64,000 nucleotides of DNA from Caballeronia ptereochthonis. GTDB taxonomy: Bacteria; Pseudomonadota; Gammaproteobacteria; Burkholderiales; Burkholderiaceae. Every line of letters begins with the position of its first letter. Positions within the stretch are counted from its first letter, which is position 1. Below the pieces are notes generated by a model. It ran no database searches, had not been told where the DNA came from, and saw nothing but the letters and a program-made list of their open reading frames with translations. The DNA lies in contig NZ_FCOB02000002.1 in assembly GCF_001545075.1 (NCBI RefSeq), forward strand, positions 62,001 to 126,000, in the 5' to 3' direction. Of this stretch, positions 63,127 to 64,000 are shown piece after piece. The position numbers were made by a program, and so were the translations under genes.

Positions 63127-64000
63127 TCAGGACAACGCGTCGAGCAGCGCATACCACGCGACGCCGGCGCTGATATAGAACCGCTGCAGCGCATGCAACG
63201 GAATCGGCTCGATGGAAGCAGGCGGCAGGGGCCAGCCGCGCTCGACGCCCGCGAGATGCGCGGCGAGATGCTTGCCGAACGTGGTGGCCATCGCGACGCC
63301 GCGGCCGTTGTAGCCCAATGCGATGGCCAGTCCCGGCGCGGGCAGATGCACATGCGGCAGAAAATCGCGCGTGATGGCGACGCGGCCTGCCCAGCGATAT
63401 TCATACTCGACGCCTTTCAATTGCGGATACAGAAGCCGCGCGGCGCGTTCGAGATGCGCCCAGTCGGCGGCATCGCGCGGCTCGCGAAACGGTCCGCGTC
63501 CGCCCATCAGAAAGCGGCCGTGGGCATCGCGTCGAAAGTAGAGCAGGAGGCGGCGCGAATCGGAAGCGACCGCCCGCCCCGGCAAGATGTGCTGGCCGAT
63601 CTCGTCAGGCAGCGGCTTGGTCGCGACGATGAAGCTGTTCGCCGCGATCAGCGATTGCGCGAGCCGCGGCCACAATCCGTCCGTGTAGCCGTTGGTCGCG
63701 AGCAGTACCTGCCGCGCATGGATATGCGGCCCGTGCGCGGTATCGATGCGCCAGCCGCTTTCCGATGCCTCCAGCTTCGTCGCGCGCGTCGCGCCGTGAA
63801 TCGCGACGCCGTGCGCGATTGCCGCTCGCGCAAGACCGCGCGCGTAGCTGAGCGGCTGCACGCTGCCCGCGCGCAGATCGATCCAGCCGCCGATATACGC
63901 ATGGGTGCCGAGCCGCTTCGCCAATTGCGCGCGATCGAGCAACTCGACAGGCGCGCCGCGCGCCTGCCACTGCCGCGCGCGCGCGTGCAATACGCCGATG
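63127..64000 (-). CDS. FAD-dependent amine/amino-acid oxidoreductase (DadA/PuuB-like), N-terminus cut by window edge
   Basis: The C-terminal ~290 residues are visible and continue past the right edge. DAO-fold marks are AGSVQPLSYARGLARAAIAHGVAIHG, QVLLATNGYTDGLWPRL, FRRDAHGRFLMGGRGPFREPRDA and the FAD-closing YRWAGRVAITRDFLPHVHLPAPGLAIALGYNGRGVAMATTFGKHLA. The last block is typical of gamma-glutamylputrescine oxidase and related enzymes. It removes an amino group oxidatively from an amine or amino acid; the substrate is open. The FAD Rossmann motif lies outside the window. Confidence 0.88.
   Translation of the reverse strand, partial: IGVLHARARQWQARGAPVELLDRAQLAKRLGTHAYIGGWIDLRAGSVQPLSYARGLARAAIAHGVAIHGATRATKLEASESGWRIDTAHGPHIHARQVLLATNGYTDGLWPRLAQSLIAANSFIVATKPLPDEIGQHILPGRAVASDSRRLLLYFRRDAHGRFLMGGRGPFREPRDAADWAHLERAARLLYPQLKGVEYEYRWAGRVAITRDFLPHVHLPAPGLAIALGYNGRGVAMATTFGKHLAAHLAGVERGWPLPPASIEPIPLHALQRFYISAGVAWYALLDALS

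Overview
The window looks like a chromosomal or megaplasmid segment of a Burkholderiales bacterium of the Paraburkholderia/Caballeronia type. The reasons are high GC with strong GC3 bias, three trimeric porins starting with the typical AQSSVTLYG mature N-terminus, many LysR regulators and MFS carriers, and catabolic islands packed next to each other. The genus is inferred from these gene families; no rRNA, tRNA, CRISPR, IS element or prophage gene was seen. It reads as a mosaic of small catabolic modules, most with their own importer and several with a regulator.

Layout. 1-5.7 kb: partial PAS-GGDEF protein, SET-domain methyltransferase, small proteins, FAD-linked 2-hydroxyacid dehydrogenase, DMT exporter with a histidine-rich tail, secreted small protein, cupin. 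5.7-10.3 kb: LysR gene divergent from an HMG-CoA-lyase-like gene, a family III CoA-transferase and an MFS carrier, which suggests uptake, CoA activation and cleavage of a small branched dicarboxylic or hydroxy acid. 10.3-12.8 kb: small hypothetical genes and a gene-poor 0.9 kb. 12.8-17.7 kb: porin, two-partner-secretion outer-membrane transporter without a visible partner, small protein, second porin. 18-25.8 kb: aldehyde dehydrogenase, MFS, enolase-superfamily enzyme and GMC oxidoreductase, followed by two tandem GcvA-like LysR genes. 25.8-30.3 kb: a leftward operon of formaldehyde-activating-enzyme (Fae) homolog, aldo/keto reductase, succinate-semialdehyde-type dehydrogenase and MFS. 30.5-32.1 kb: degenerate phosphopantetheinyl-transferase-like protein and a PAP2 phosphatase. 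32.1-37.1 kb: NitT/TauT-type ABC importer divergent from a TctD/TctE-like two-component system.

37.1-45.4 kb is a hydroxyproline utilisation island: MHS-family carrier, FAD D-hydroxyproline dehydrogenase, DapA-like deaminase, 4-hydroxyproline epimerase, amidohydrolase, GntR regulator, and convergent aconitase-X small and large genes (cis-3-hydroxyproline dehydratase type). 45.9-54.5 kb encodes a complete acyl-CoA beta-oxidation set for an unidentified acid: feruloyl-CoA-synthase-like ligase, three acyl-CoA dehydrogenases, two MaoC proteins, SDR and SCP2-type thiolase. A porin and a BON protein follow. 56.4-59.3 kb: MFS carrier, a second Fae homolog that has lost the catalytic His, and an SRPBCC protein, behind a sigma-54-type promoter, then a frameshifted HTH regulator remnant. 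59.9-64 kb: katG with an OxyR-like site, a DUF347 membrane protein and a partial FAD amine/amino-acid oxidase.

The most unusual content is the pair of unlike Fae homologs. Each sits in a catabolic context with no tetrahydromethanopterin pathway gene in the window, and each has a distinctive palindromic promoter region.
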